This document shows positions 1 to 8,568 of a DNA stretch of 34,565 nt, piece by piece (the first letter of the stretch is position 1; each line of letters opens with the position of its first letter). The stretch spans positions 1 through 34,565 of the forward strand of contig CACWLF010000014.1 of NCBI GenBank assembly GCA_902761645.1, read 5' to 3'. The stretch is from an uncultured Aeromonadales bacterium (GTDB lineage: Bacteria; Pseudomonadota; Gammaproteobacteria; Enterobacterales; Succinivibrionaceae). The translations under genes were made by a program, and so were the position numbers. The notes beneath the pieces were generated by a model that was given only the letters and a program-made list of their open reading frames with translations, was not told the origin of the DNA and ran no database searches.

Positions 1-44
1 TTGGACAAATTAAATTTTCTTTTGGATTTAAAAAAATTAAACAT
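1..44 (-). CDS. Start of a further capsule-operon gene, cut by the window edge
   Basis: An ATG at 44 reads without a stop to base 1 on the minus strand, giving 14 residues (MFNFFKSKRKFNLS). An AGGATAG Shine-Dalgarno-like element lies 6 bases upstream. It follows the cupin gene (85-411) by 40 bases in the same direction, so it is probably the next gene of the capsule operon. Too little is visible to name a product. The start could be spurious in such AT-rich DNA. Confidence 0.45.
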   Translation of the reverse strand, partial: MFNFFKSKRKFNLS

Positions 45-84
45 AAACAACTATCCTAAATATTTCTAATATAAATTTGCCAGA

Positions 85-411
85 TTATTCAACAATATAT
101 TTATCATTGTTAATGCAAGGTACCTTCACAACCACATTTGCAGTACCATCCTCCAAACATAAAAAATCGGTTGATTCGCCGGGTTCCATTATAATTATGT
201 CACCCTGCTTATAGATGATATCGTTCATTTTTACTCTACCAGAAATAATAACAGTGTATTCAGTTGCTACTTTATGGCAGTGGCGGCTTTCATAATCACC
301 TTTGTTATATCGCTTCACAGAAATTTCAAAATAACTAGTTTTAAACAGTGAAGGATCAAAATTACCAATAAACCAACCCCCTTTCATATTATCTAAATTG
401 GATATTTTCAT
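85..411 (-). CDS. Small cupin-fold protein of the capsule operon
   Basis: A 108-residue protein with one cupin domain. Motif 1 is the HCHKVATEY...G stretch (about residues 44-58, giving two His and a Glu as metal ligands) and motif 2 is GDIIIMEPGEST (about 70-81). There is no signal peptide or membrane segment, so it should be cytoplasmic. Small single-domain cupins in polysaccharide loci act as sugar isomerases or epimerases, or bind small ligands; the substrate cannot be read here. Its ATG overlaps the stop of the preceding nucleotidyltransferase gene by 4 nt (ATGA), so the two are probably translationally coupled and serve the same tailoring pathway. Confidence 0.8.
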   Translation of the reverse strand: MKISNLDNMKGGWFIGNFDPSLFKTSYFEISVKRYNKGDYESRHCHKVATEYTVIISGRVKMNDIIYKQGDIIIMEPGESTDFLCLEDGTANVVVKVPCINNDKYIVE

Positions 412-1139
412 TTAAACAACTCCAAATTTTTGTATTCAGTAATATACCTGGCCAATTCCATTTCATTTTTTAACGGATGAAACAATTTATTTGATATTTG
501 GTACACAACTATATTTTTTTGAAGTAAAATCAATTCGTTATAAGCCATCGACAAATAAAACATATTATTGACAGGGTTATCTTTTCTGATTACCTCTTTT
601 GCTACTTCTACAAGATCTTTACCTTCTTTAAAGTAATAAAATGATGCTAGTGCATTTTTTGATATCGTTTTCTTTTCACAAAATTCAACAGGATTCAATG
701 TTTCATCAAGTCGAACATAAGAATATCTTGGATGAATAGACTGAAACGAAACAACACCGGCATCAGCATGATTTTTTCTAAAATAGTCAATTACATTTTC
801 ATATTTGCAATCTATAAAATCATTTATTGCAAGCAGAAGCAATTCTTCATCATTGTCAATATAATGAGAAGCCAACAATGTTGTACATAATGCACCTTTA
901 GTTTCTCCGTTCACCTCAACCACCTTGGCACCAGGCAGCAGTTCATGAATCATAAAATCAAGGTTGAATTTTTTTATAAGCTCTTTTCGTATGCAAAAAA
1001 TTGAATTAATACTTTCACAAGATGCAATCTTATCAATTTGAGTTTCAAGAATAGTCTTATGTTCAACTTCTGTTAAAAAAAACGGATAATCGTCGTTCAT
1101 TAATTTAGAGTCATTTCCGATAAGATATACAACATTCAT
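408..1139 (-). CDS. Divergent sugar-nucleotidyltransferase-like protein
   Basis: A 243-residue protein with the length and layout of the NTP_transferase (nucleotidyltransferase GT-A) family. An N-terminal Rossmann-like strand (MNVVYLIG), a central ETKGALCTTLLAS segment that matches the TEGQACSALL segment of the neighbour at 2408-3154, and an AINDFIDC strand in place of that neighbour's CANCDQFIDF are visible. The N-terminal glycine-rich signature (MAGLGSRF in the neighbour) is absent: the equivalent stretch reads YLIGNDSKLMNDDYP. It may therefore bind a nucleotide without being a normal pyrophosphorylase, or work as a partner subunit. Its start shares one base with the HAD gene stop (TAATG), and its end overlaps the cupin start. 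Family assignment is reasonable; activity is unknown. Confidence 0.7.
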   Translation of the reverse strand: MNVVYLIGNDSKLMNDDYPFFLTEVEHKTILETQIDKIASCESINSIFCIRKELIKKFNLDFMIHELLPGAKVVEVNGETKGALCTTLLASHYIDNDEELLLLAINDFIDCKYENVIDYFRKNHADAGVVSFQSIHPRYSYVRLDETLNPVEFCEKKTISKNALASFYYFKEGKDLVEVAKEVIRKDNPVNNMFYLSMAYNELILLQKNIVVYQISNKLFHPLKNEMELARYITEYKNLELFK

Positions 1140-1774
1140 TACTTCAACTCCAACTGCATAATTTTATTTTTAATATTCTGATAATTAACATCGCTTACAT
1201 CATTGATGATTAAAACATTGTTCGATCCGATTGCATCAACAGCAGCATTAATTCCATTTTCATTATCTTCACAAATAATGACTTCATCAGCATTTAAATT
1301 AGCCATCTGTAATGCTTTCAAATAAATTTCAGGATTAGGTTTAGATTTTTTTACATCCTGATTTGAAACAATAAAATCCAAATATTTATCGAGGTGAGAA
1401 TATTTCATCATTAATTCTATAGAAGCCTTAATCGAGTTCGAACAACATGCCAAGGTATATCCTTCAGCTTTAAGTTTAGATAAAGCATATTCATGATCAA
1501 ATCTGGGTCTGCACAGGTTTTCAACAATATTAAATGTATACTGCTGCTTCATTTCGTTTATAAAACCATGCAGTTCAACAGGCAGTCCTTTGTCTTCAGT
1601 TAATTTCTGCAACTTGACCTTAGTAGGCAGACCGTCAAATCTATGCAAGTGTTCTTCTCTGGTAATGTTATACCCAAACAAGCCTAACGATTTATTCAGA
1701 GCTTCATAGTGCCAATCTTTTGCTTCAATCAGAACACCATCCATATCAAAAAAAACACCTTTAATTTTAGACAT
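1139..1774 (-). CDS. HAD-superfamily phosphatase/phosphomutase (beta-PGM-like)
   Basis: I start this gene at the ATG at 1774, which has an AGGAGT ribosome site 7 bases upstream, giving 211 residues; a longer frame to 1828 would add 18 unrelated residues. Motif I is FFDMDGV (Asp10 nucleophile, Asp12). Motif II is CCSNS, motif III the Lys in KKSKPNPEIY, and motif IV CEDNENGI. A helical cap lies between motifs I and II, as in subfamily IA enzymes. In this operon it probably removes a phosphate from, or isomerises, the precursor of a capsule substituent. It overlaps the upstream GDPD gene by 8 nt and shares a base with the next gene. Confidence 0.85.
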   Translation of the reverse strand: MSKIKGVFFDMDGVLIEAKDWHYEALNKSLGLFGYNITREEHLHRFDGLPTKVKLQKLTEDKGLPVELHGFINEMKQQYTFNIVENLCRPRFDHEYALSKLKAEGYTLACCSNSIKASIELMMKYSHLDKYLDFIVSNQDVKKSKPNPEIYLKALQMANLNADEVIICEDNENGINAAVDAIGSNNVLIINDVSDVNYQNIKNKIMQLELK

Positions 1775-2405
1775 TAAAAAACTCCTTAGCTTCCATAGAC
1801 TTATCTGTGCAAAGGTATAAGGAATCACTATTCACAAAATCAGAATCACGAATTAATTCCCATTGTCTGCTGTTTGAACGCTTGTGCAAGTCTTCTGATA
1901 CAATGCAGATTTTTTTATCATCCTTTACAATAATTTTTTCAATCAGTTGATTAAGTTGACTGCTTTCATACCACATACTATCGAATGCATCTAGCCAGAC
2001 ACCAAATGATTTTTTATATAAAACTGCACCAGGTGACAAATCAGATATTCCCGTAAAGTATGAAATATCCAATTTCGACTGAACGAACATTTCCGGAATT
2101 GACATATCAAATGTAAAATAATCAAGAACATTATATTTTTCGATTAAACTTATTATTGTTTTTGATAAGCCATCTGCCTTTATATTTAAAGCCAAAACCA
2201 AATCTCTACTGTTTAATGTCTTTAAAACATCTTCAAACAATATTTCATTACCTTTAGGACAATCATGAGAAATGACTATTTTTCCGCATACATCTCTCAA
2301 ATCAGTTTCAATCCCAAATCCACAATCAAAGGCTCTGGAAATGGCTTTCATTGTATTTTTTTCAGATTCATCCATCCAGAAACCTCTATGAGCCAGTATA
2401 CGCAT
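1767..2405 (-). CDS. Glycerophosphodiester phosphodiesterase-like (GDPD/PLC barrel) protein
   Basis: A 212-residue protein with the GDPD signature: HRG at residues 6-8, ETD at 33-35 and HD at 47-48. These supply the two catalytic histidines and the metal-binding acidic residues. No signal peptide is present, so it should act in the cytoplasm. GDPD enzymes cleave glycerophosphodiesters to glycerol 3-phosphate and an alcohol. In a capsule operon it may trim or recycle a phosphodiester-linked substituent, but the true substrate is unknown. It is shorter than typical GDPDs (about 240-300 residues, from memory) and the C-terminal part of the barrel is poorly conserved. It starts 2 bases after the nucleotidyltransferase gene upstream. 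Confidence 0.75.
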   Translation of the reverse strand: MRILAHRGFWMDESEKNTMKAISRAFDCGFGIETDLRDVCGKIVISHDCPKGNEILFEDVLKTLNSRDLVLALNIKADGLSKTIISLIEKYNVLDYFTFDMSIPEMFVQSKLDISYFTGISDLSPGAVLYKKSFGVWLDAFDSMWYESSQLNQLIEKIIVKDDKKICIVSEDLHKRSNSRQWELIRDSDFVNSDSLYLCTDKSMEAKEFFNV

Positions 2406-2407
2406 AT

Positions 2408-3154
2408 CTATCCTATCCTCTTAGAAATAGGCAAAGACAAAAACACCTCTAAATCATTGGGAGTGCCCAAACCATACATACCATCAAATTCCTTTCCAAT
2501 CGGATAAATACCAATTCTTTTTCCGTTTTGTATCAAATAGTTATATACAGGACATATATAAAATTCATTATTCACACGCAAATCGTCATGTATCATCTTC
2601 TTCACATATTTAACAAAGTCAGAACCTTTTGAAAAATTAAAAATACCTACCGTAGCGTCCTCTGAAATAACTTTTTTTTCTGCAGTTTCAATAACAAACC
2701 CGTTGGAATCTGTTTTTGCATACGACCATTTATCATCTTCGGATTTCATAGTCATGATCAATCCGTCCAGATCTTCATCATTAATTTTTCTTAAGTAATC
2801 ATTGATATTAAAATCGATAAACTGATCACAATTGGCACACATAAGAGGATCATCATTATCAATGTATTTTTCTACAAGAAGTGCTGAACAAGCCTGACCT
2901 TCTGTAAGGTAATCTATAGGATAAATTATTGAACCAGGAGCAAATTCCTGCAATTTTTTATCCAATGCGTATTTGTCAATCTGTTCCTTCTGAACTATAA
3001 AAATAAATCTATGATCCTGCTTAGGCGTCAGATTTTTTATAACAACCTGAATCATTGGAATCCCGTTCACAGGAATGAGAGGTTTCGGAATGGTATAACC
3101 TGCCTTTGAAAATCTGCTGCCCAGCCCAGCCATCGGTATTACTATATTTAACAT
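2408..3154 (-). CDS. Nucleotidyltransferase (NTP_transferase family), capsule precursor activation
   Basis: A 248-residue cytoplasmic enzyme with the classic N-terminal signature IPMAGLGSRF (residues 6-15) followed by KPLIPVNGIPMI, which bind the nucleotide triphosphate. A CANCDQFIDF strand supplies the metal-binding Asp. It should join an NTP to a phosphorylated sugar or polyol. The substrate cannot be deduced, but the adjacent phosphodiesterase, HAD phosphatase and second nucleotidyltransferase point to a small activated substituent rather than a common hexose. It lies 31 bases downstream of the KpsE-like gene and 2 bases upstream of the GDPD gene. Confidence 0.85.
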   Translation of the reverse strand: MLNIVIPMAGLGSRFSKAGYTIPKPLIPVNGIPMIQVVIKNLTPKQDHRFIFIVQKEQIDKYALDKKLQEFAPGSIIYPIDYLTEGQACSALLVEKYIDNDDPLMCANCDQFIDFNINDYLRKINDEDLDGLIMTMKSEDDKWSYAKTDSNGFVIETAEKKVISEDATVGIFNFSKGSDFVKYVKKMIHDDLRVNNEFYICPVYNYLIQNGKRIGIYPIGKEFDGMYGLGTPNDLEVFLSLPISKRIG

Positions 3155-3185
3155 TTTATTTCCTAAAACAATCCTATATTACTAA

Positions 3186-4418
3186 TCAATCTACGTGATC
3201 CAAAATCACAGCCTTCAACAGCTGCAACATACCCAATACCAGCAACATAACGGTTACAGTGGCGCTGATAGAATATAATCTCTCAGGTTTCAAGGCGTAT
3301 TGCGGCTTTGATGGTGACTGCAGAATACCTACATTTTTTATCATTCTTGCTGCTGACAATTTGCCTTTTGCCAAACCTGACAATGTTGATGCGTAAATTT
3401 CCTTTTTAAACTCTACATCAAGTTTCAATAAATTTTCCTCATGAGCCAGTTCATTCAAAGCATTTACCCTGTCATTGGCATTGGTTACAGTTTTCCTTAA
3501 CAACTGAATCTGCTCATCTATGGCTTTAATATTTGCCAGCATTGTCTGCTTAATCTGGTTGTTGTTTCCAAGATTCACAGGAAGCGCAGACAACTTGACC
3601 AGCAAATCACTTTTCTGTTTTTCAAGACCTGCAATCAGTTCCTGATGATTTTCAACCTCGGCTTTCGGAGAAACCATATTTTTTCTGTTCTGAAAATTCA
3701 GAAGTTTTTCATTTGCATCCAAAAGATCTTTCTTTGCCAGGGCAACCTGTTCAGAAAGAAATGTCACCTGTTCATCAGCAATTTTATGACTGAGACGATT
3801 CATGAATTCTTCGCCGTTCTGAACAAGCAATGATGTTATTTTTTCCGCCATATCCGGATCAAAAGCCTGAGCACTGATCTTCACGACACCGCTGAAATCA
3901 TCATAGGTTACATTTATGCGGTTAAGGTAATATCTGTAAAACCACTCTATCGAAATATCCTTTTTCCATAATCTTGATATCAAATCAATATTTTCAGAAC
4001 TGTAATGACTTCTGAGATCAAGTTCCGAATCAAGTTTATTCAGCATATCTATGGAAGTTAAAAATTCCACCAGCAGAAGCTGATCTGTTTTATTGCCGGT
4101 TCCTCCGCTGAACATGCTCAGCAAATCAGCAGGAGTTGACGAAGAACCGCTTTCAGTGTTCTGAACCAAAACAACTGCCTCGGATACATATCTGTCAGAT
4201 GCAACAACCCAGTAAATACATGAGCATACGGTAATCAGATAAATACATCTGAAAATCCATCTGAACAGGTTGTTTACTTTTCTAGTTGTTTTACCAAGTT
4301 CATGAGCAAGTTCAGCAGTATTTGAAACATGAGCACTTCCTGAAACCGTTTTCCCGGATCCTGCTGCAGTTTTCTGCATATCTGCCGATTTACTTTCCGT
4401 CTTAACCTCTGAGGTCAT
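3186..4418 (-). CDS. kpsE: Capsule export inner-membrane polysaccharide co-polymerase (KpsE/BexC/CtrB family)
   Basis: A 410-residue protein with the family topology. It has a cytoplasmic N-terminus with a low-complexity Ser/Thr/Ala/Lys tail, a first membrane helix at about 54-73, a large periplasmic part rich in heptad-like Leu/Lys/Glu (coiled coil, about 200-330), and a second helix near 383-404. The SPSKPQYALKPERL stretch just before the last helix is the usual proline-rich motif of this family. It links the KpsMT transporter to the outer-membrane lipoprotein and spans the periplasm. The N-terminal tail (about 50 residues before helix 1) is longer than in many homologues. Its ATG overlaps the kpsT stop by 4 nt. 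Confidence 0.92.
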   Translation of the reverse strand: MTSEVKTESKSADMQKTAAGSGKTVSGSAHVSNTAELAHELGKTTRKVNNLFRWIFRCIYLITVCSCIYWVVASDRYVSEAVVLVQNTESGSSSTPADLLSMFSGGTGNKTDQLLLVEFLTSIDMLNKLDSELDLRSHYSSENIDLISRLWKKDISIEWFYRYYLNRINVTYDDFSGVVKISAQAFDPDMAEKITSLLVQNGEEFMNRLSHKIADEQVTFLSEQVALAKKDLLDANEKLLNFQNRKNMVSPKAEVENHQELIAGLEKQKSDLLVKLSALPVNLGNNNQIKQTMLANIKAIDEQIQLLRKTVTNANDRVNALNELAHEENLLKLDVEFKKEIYASTLSGLAKGKLSAARMIKNVGILQSPSKPQYALKPERLYSISATVTVMLLVLGMLQLLKAVILDHVD

Positions 4419-5077
4419 ATTTTTATAGTTTCCTTATACGCATGCAAAGCATCATCTATCCTGTCAAACCAGGTTGTCTGACCCTTATACAAAAAAATTC
4501 CGGCCTGACAGAAGGTTTTAAGCATTGCATCATTGTGAGCAACCATAATGATGCTTGATTTACCAGCCAGATCCCTGAAAGCCTTTTCAGCCTTTTTCTT
4601 AAATGAAGCATCACCGGCAGATGTAACCTCATCAGAAATGTAAACATCAAAATCAAAAGCCAGCGACAAAGCAAACTGCAGTCTTGATCTCATACCGGAG
4701 GAATAAGTGTTTACAGGCTTATCAAAAGCTTTACCAATGTCGGCAAAATCCTCAATTCGCTGAATTCTGTATGCCATATCGCTTTCATAGCCATGCACTC
4801 TGCATATGAACTTGGCATTCTGTCTTCCGGTCATTGTTGCCTCAACACCCCCGTTACCCATCGGCCATGAAACTCTGCACCTGCGCTCTACCGTGCCAAG
4901 TGTCGCATAGTCTGCGCCGCCTATAATGCGAAGCAGAGTTGATTTACCGGCTCCGTTTGCACCAACAATTCCGACACTTACATTTTTGGGTATTACCAGA
5001 TTAATATTCTTCAGAACCCAGTCTCCCACTCCCAGTCTGGTGGTATAACGTTTATAGACATCCTTCACAATAATCAC
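4415..5077 (-). CDS. kpsT: Capsule ABC exporter ATP-binding subunit (KpsT/BexA/CtrD)
   Basis: A 220-residue ABC ATPase, the usual length for this family. Walker A is GANGAGKST (residues 39-47), the signature loop is YSSGMRSRLQ, Walker B is FDVYISDEVTSAGD, and the switch His is in MVAHND. It powers export of lipid-linked capsule across the inner membrane with the KpsM-like protein. It begins with GTG overlapping the kpsM stop codon (GTGA), and its own stop overlaps the kpsE start, so kpsM-kpsT-kpsE form a translationally coupled block. Confidence 0.95.
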   Translation of the reverse strand: MIIVKDVYKRYTTRLGVGDWVLKNINLVIPKNVSVGIVGANGAGKSTLLRIIGGADYATLGTVERRCRVSWPMGNGGVEATMTGRQNAKFICRVHGYESDMAYRIQRIEDFADIGKAFDKPVNTYSSGMRSRLQFALSLAFDFDVYISDEVTSAGDASFKKKAEKAFRDLAGKSSIIMVAHNDAMLKTFCQAGIFLYKGQTTWFDRIDDALHAYKETIKI

Positions 5078-5862
5078 TGTGTCACCAGCCTTGTCTCAAG
5101 AGCTCTGTAAAGAGCCATACCGACAACCATGAAAATAAGCACCCACACATACAGATATGCAAGCGATACATTTGCAGTGTGATATCCGGACCAGAATCCT
5201 ATCCTGAGTTCCTCTATGCCGTGCAGTATCGGATTAATCATCAGATACCCTCTGTAAGGTTCTGGTATCGAGGTAATCGGAATAACCACTCCGGAAATAA
5301 TCATCAGCGGCATTAATATTATCTGGAGAATAAATCCGGAATCCGGAACAAGCCGCATCATTACTGATGAAACAAGTCCGTAGCCAAGCCCGAGAAACCA
5401 TAATCCAGACAATGCAAGCATGATCATTAAAACGTTATCAGGTATCAAATCAAAACCGCTGAAGATAAAAGCAACAGCAATTACTATAGCAACCCAGAAC
5501 ATTGAAAACGCTTCAACCAGCGCCTTGCACAATGCCGCATCAAACGGTCTTACCTGACGAAAGGCAAAAAAAGCCTTATTGCAGTCAATGCCGTGCAAAA
5601 CCTGGACAGCAGTTCTTCTGAACAGAAAGAAGGCCACCATGCCGACCATAATCCAAGTCTGAATAGGAACTCCTCCATCACTTGATTTTTTCAGCAGCGC
5701 ATAAACAAACGACATTACCAATATATGAGCAACAGGCTCAATCAAGAGCCATGCCCATGCACCTCTGCTTCCGAAAAACCGGCTGAGAGCATCTTTCAGG
5801 AAAAGCGCCTTCCATACCATAAGAGTATTTTTATATGGATTCACAATTGCTTCCGTTGTCAT
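5074..5862 (-). CDS. kpsM: Capsule ABC exporter permease (KpsM/BexB/CtrC)
   Basis: A 262-residue polytopic protein of the ABC-2 transporter family with about six hydrophobic segments. Recognisable pieces are the amphipathic N-terminal stretch (NPYKNTLMVWKALFLKDAL), the SRFFGSRGAWAWLLIEP segment, and the C-terminal MINPILHGIEELRIGFW motif typical of KpsM/BexB. It forms the inner-membrane channel for the lipid-anchored polysaccharide. It starts 28 bases after the outer-membrane lipoprotein gene and overlaps kpsT by 4 nt. Confidence 0.95.
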   Translation of the reverse strand: MTTEAIVNPYKNTLMVWKALFLKDALSRFFGSRGAWAWLLIEPVAHILVMSFVYALLKKSSDGGVPIQTWIMVGMVAFFLFRRTAVQVLHGIDCNKAFFAFRQVRPFDAALCKALVEAFSMFWVAIVIAVAFIFSGFDLIPDNVLMIMLALSGLWFLGLGYGLVSSVMMRLVPDSGFILQIILMPLMIISGVVIPITSIPEPYRGYLMINPILHGIEELRIGFWSGYHTANVSLAYLYVWVLIFMVVGMALYRALETRLVTQ

Positions 5863-5890
5863 CTGCCGTTTTATTCCTTAATATAATTTT

Positions 5891-7141
5891 TTAATCTGTC
5901 ATTCTGTTAATCGTATTGCCCCATGACAATGCAGGATTAACAATCAGTCCCAGCATTCTCAGGAATTTAGAAAGTTCATATCCTGAAGCCGAAGCAACAA
6001 AAATCACATCGCCGTTTTTGATCATAAAATTCTGGGATCTGAAAAATGATTCCGGCTGTTCAAAATCAACCTGATAAATAACAGGACGTTTATTCTGCGC
6101 AGTCACAGTTTTTCTGTTCACATCCGAAACTTCAGACATTTTTTCAATATCGGCAGATGATCTTTCAGCACTATCACTGCTCAATTCAAGAAGACTGTCG
6201 TATACCTTCTGATCTTCAAATCTGAAAACAAATACACCGCGCGGATCTGCCATACTGTCATTAATGCCTCCTGCACGGGCCAGTGCCTCTATTAAATTAA
6301 TGCCGGTTGCTTCAAAATTAAATTCCTGATTTTTTCCTGATGCGCCCATCATGGTGTAGGACCATGGCTGATACATGACTACCAGCACATCCTTTGCATT
6401 AAGATATATATTCTGTTCAGGATTCTGAATAACTCTTTCAAGAGGCATATTCACAGTTCTGCCGTTGCGGGAAAGACTCAGCATAATCTTGTTGAAACTC
6501 TGTGTAACACCTGCCGACAGAGCAATGGCATCAAGAATGTTTTCCCCCTTCGGAGTAAGAAAAATATTCTTACTGGAATTTACATCGCCGATAACGGTAA
6601 TCTGTGCAGCAGGTCTGTTGGTAATCTGAACCAGTACCTGAGGATTGTTCGCCTTGTTTCCTAAAGCCGCCAGTATATCCTTTTCAACCTGTCTTACCGT
6701 TTTGCCGACTACGGAAATCATTCCGACAAAGGGAACGGATATTTTTCCGTCCTCTTCAACTACCTGAGTCGGAAGTTTCTGGGAGGTTACAGTAAAGTCT
6801 TCAACGTCAAATCCCCTGGATCCAAAAAGCAGTGCCGGGGCAGATTCCCAGATGTACAACTCTACAGAGTCACCGTAGTTAACCCTGTATACATCAGGCT
6901 TAACATTACCGAAAGCATCGTAGAAAGTACTGTGTTCAACAGAACCGTTCAAAATATCGGTTACTGCTGAATCAACAATAACAAGAGGAATCGGAGATTT
7001 ATTTCCCTGATCTCCAGACTTTCTGATGTCACTGAAACTCGGACCGGAATGAGGAATGGTACAGCCGTTAAGCAAAGTTACAGCCAGCAGACATGTCAAT
7101 AGTCCTGAGGTTTGTGAAAGTTTTAATTTACCAAAGATCAT
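5891..7141 (-). CDS. Outer-membrane capsule export lipoprotein (Wza/BexD/CtrA-type)
   Basis: A 416-residue exported lipoprotein. The N-terminus has a basic start, a hydrophobic core and a lipobox ending LLNGC, with Cys27 as the lipidated residue. The Poly_export domain follows (VNYGDSVELYIWE), then SLBB-like beta-grasp repeats (ITVIGDVNSSKNIFLTPKGENILDAIALSAG, in the middle, and a second near YTMMGASGKNQEFNF). It forms the outer-membrane channel that receives capsule from the KpsMTE complex. Its length fits BexD/CtrA better than the longer KpsD. The ATG overlaps the stop of the oxoamine synthase gene by 4 nt, which ties the lipid genes to export. Confidence 0.9.
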   Translation of the reverse strand: MIFGKLKLSQTSGLLTCLLAVTLLNGCTIPHSGPSFSDIRKSGDQGNKSPIPLVIVDSAVTDILNGSVEHSTFYDAFGNVKPDVYRVNYGDSVELYIWESAPALLFGSRGFDVEDFTVTSQKLPTQVVEEDGKISVPFVGMISVVGKTVRQVEKDILAALGNKANNPQVLVQITNRPAAQITVIGDVNSSKNIFLTPKGENILDAIALSAGVTQSFNKIMLSLSRNGRTVNMPLERVIQNPEQNIYLNAKDVLVVMYQPWSYTMMGASGKNQEFNFEATGINLIEALARAGGINDSMADPRGVFVFRFEDQKVYDSLLELSSDSAERSSADIEKMSEVSDVNRKTVTAQNKRPVIYQVDFEQPESFFRSQNFMIKNGDVIFVASASGYELSKFLRMLGLIVNPALSWGNTINRMTD

Positions 7142-8568
7142 TTTATCAGTCCTTCCTTTCGTGCTGCTTCAGCAAGCAAATCAGCTGTTTCAGACAATTC
7201 TGACTCGGTGTGTTCCGATGTTATGAAAAATCTCAGTCTTGCCTGCTGTTCCTCAACTGCAGGATGAATGATCGGCTGAACGTTAATTCCTCTTTCATAG
7301 AGAGCATTGGACATATTCACCGCCCTGTGAGAACTGCCCACAATTACAGGAATAACGGCATAACCGATTGATTTTCCGGTGTTTAATCCAAAAGACTTCA
7401 GTTTTGAAACAAAAAATCCGGCATTATGCTGCAAACGCATTACAGGTGCATTGTCCTCCAGCATCAAATCAAGAGCAGCTGATGCGGCAACCGCCATAGG
7501 TGCAGAAAGTCCCACACTGTAAACAAAACCAGGTGCATTGAATTTTAGAATATCGATAATCTGCCGATCGGCGGCAATATATCCACCGCAACCTGCCAGC
7601 GTCTTGCTCAGTGTTCCCATCCACAGATCCACTTCTCCTGAATACCGTGATACCTTTTCAGCAATGTTAAACTCGCCGCAATCAGATTGATTGCGTCGAC
7701 ATACCATTGATTTTTCAGCAAAATATTCATGCAGTCCCCGACCGTGAGAACCGAGAACACCGAGTGCATGAGCCTCATCAATCATTAAAATACAGCCGTA
7801 TTTGTTTTTTATTTCAATCAGCCGGTCCAAATCAGGAACATCACCGTCCATACTGAACAGACCTTCAGTTACAATCAGAGTTCGCTGATATTCCGTTCTG
7901 TGATTTTCCAGAATTTTTTCAAGAGCTTCCGGATCATTATGAGGATACGGATAGAACCTTGCGCCTGAAAGTTTTACTCCTTCAATAATGCTGTTATGGG
8001 AAAGTCCGTCATAGACGATCAGATCACCGGCACCGAACAGAACACTGATCACACTAACATTAGTGGCATGACCGCTTACAAAAGCAATCGCATCCTCCTT
8101 TTCATACAAAGCAGAGAGTTTGTTCTCAAGCTGCCGGTGGAAAGGTCTTTCTCCTGCCACAAGCCGGCTTGCTCCTACAGATGTACCGTATTTTAAAACC
8201 GCATCTGCGACACTTCTGCGTAAAACAGGATGATCATTAAATCCAAGATAGTTATAACCTGAAAAATTAATGCAATCCCTGCCGGCAATTGTAGTTCGTG
8301 TACCGTGAACATTTTCATGAACCCTGAAAAACGGATTTTCTATTCCGAATGTTTTACTGAGAGTTCTGAAAGCATCAATTTTCTGTGCCAGAGGATGCGA
8401 TCTGAAATCCATATATTCAGACCGAACCTGTTCCAGTTTTTTCTCTTTCGGATCTCTGCGCTGCGACTGCAATTCCATTAACTCCTGTTCGGAAAGAGAA
8501 TCATTTTCAGAACGTTCTGCTTTAATTCTGGACATCATGTTTTTTAATGAAGCAACCTGTTCGAACAT
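7138..8568 (-). CDS. PLP-dependent alpha-oxoamine synthase (8-amino-7-oxononanoate synthase-like; RkpG/WcbT-type)
   Basis: A 476-residue fold-type I PLP enzyme. The aldimine lysine is Lys322 in GTLSKTLAG, and the cofactor Asp and His are Asp264 and His267 in DEAHALGVLG. About 85 extra N-terminal residues, charged and helical, precede the AONS core. The family condenses an amino acid with an acyl thioester, releasing CO2, to give an alpha-amino ketone. Here the start shares one base with the PKS stop (TAATG), so the likely acyl donor is the PKS acyl-carrier domain, making this the chain-release step. Homologues of this pair occur in capsule loci as rkpG/rkpA and wcbT/wcbR. Which amino acid is used, or whether simple acyl transfer occurs instead, cannot be told. 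Confidence 0.88.
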   Translation of the reverse strand: MFEQVASLKNMMSRIKAERSENDSLSEQELMELQSQRRDPKEKKLEQVRSEYMDFRSHPLAQKIDAFRTLSKTFGIENPFFRVHENVHGTRTTIAGRDCINFSGYNYLGFNDHPVLRRSVADAVLKYGTSVGASRLVAGERPFHRQLENKLSALYEKEDAIAFVSGHATNVSVISVLFGAGDLIVYDGLSHNSIIEGVKLSGARFYPYPHNDPEALEKILENHRTEYQRTLIVTEGLFSMDGDVPDLDRLIEIKNKYGCILMIDEAHALGVLGSHGRGLHEYFAEKSMVCRRNQSDCGEFNIAEKVSRYSGEVDLWMGTLSKTLAGCGGYIAADRQIIDILKFNAPGFVYSVGLSAPMAVAASAALDLMLEDNAPVMRLQHNAGFFVSKLKSFGLNTGKSIGYAVIPVIVGSSHRAVNMSNALYERGINVQPIIHPAVEEQQARLRFFITSEHTESELSETADLLAEAARKEGLIK

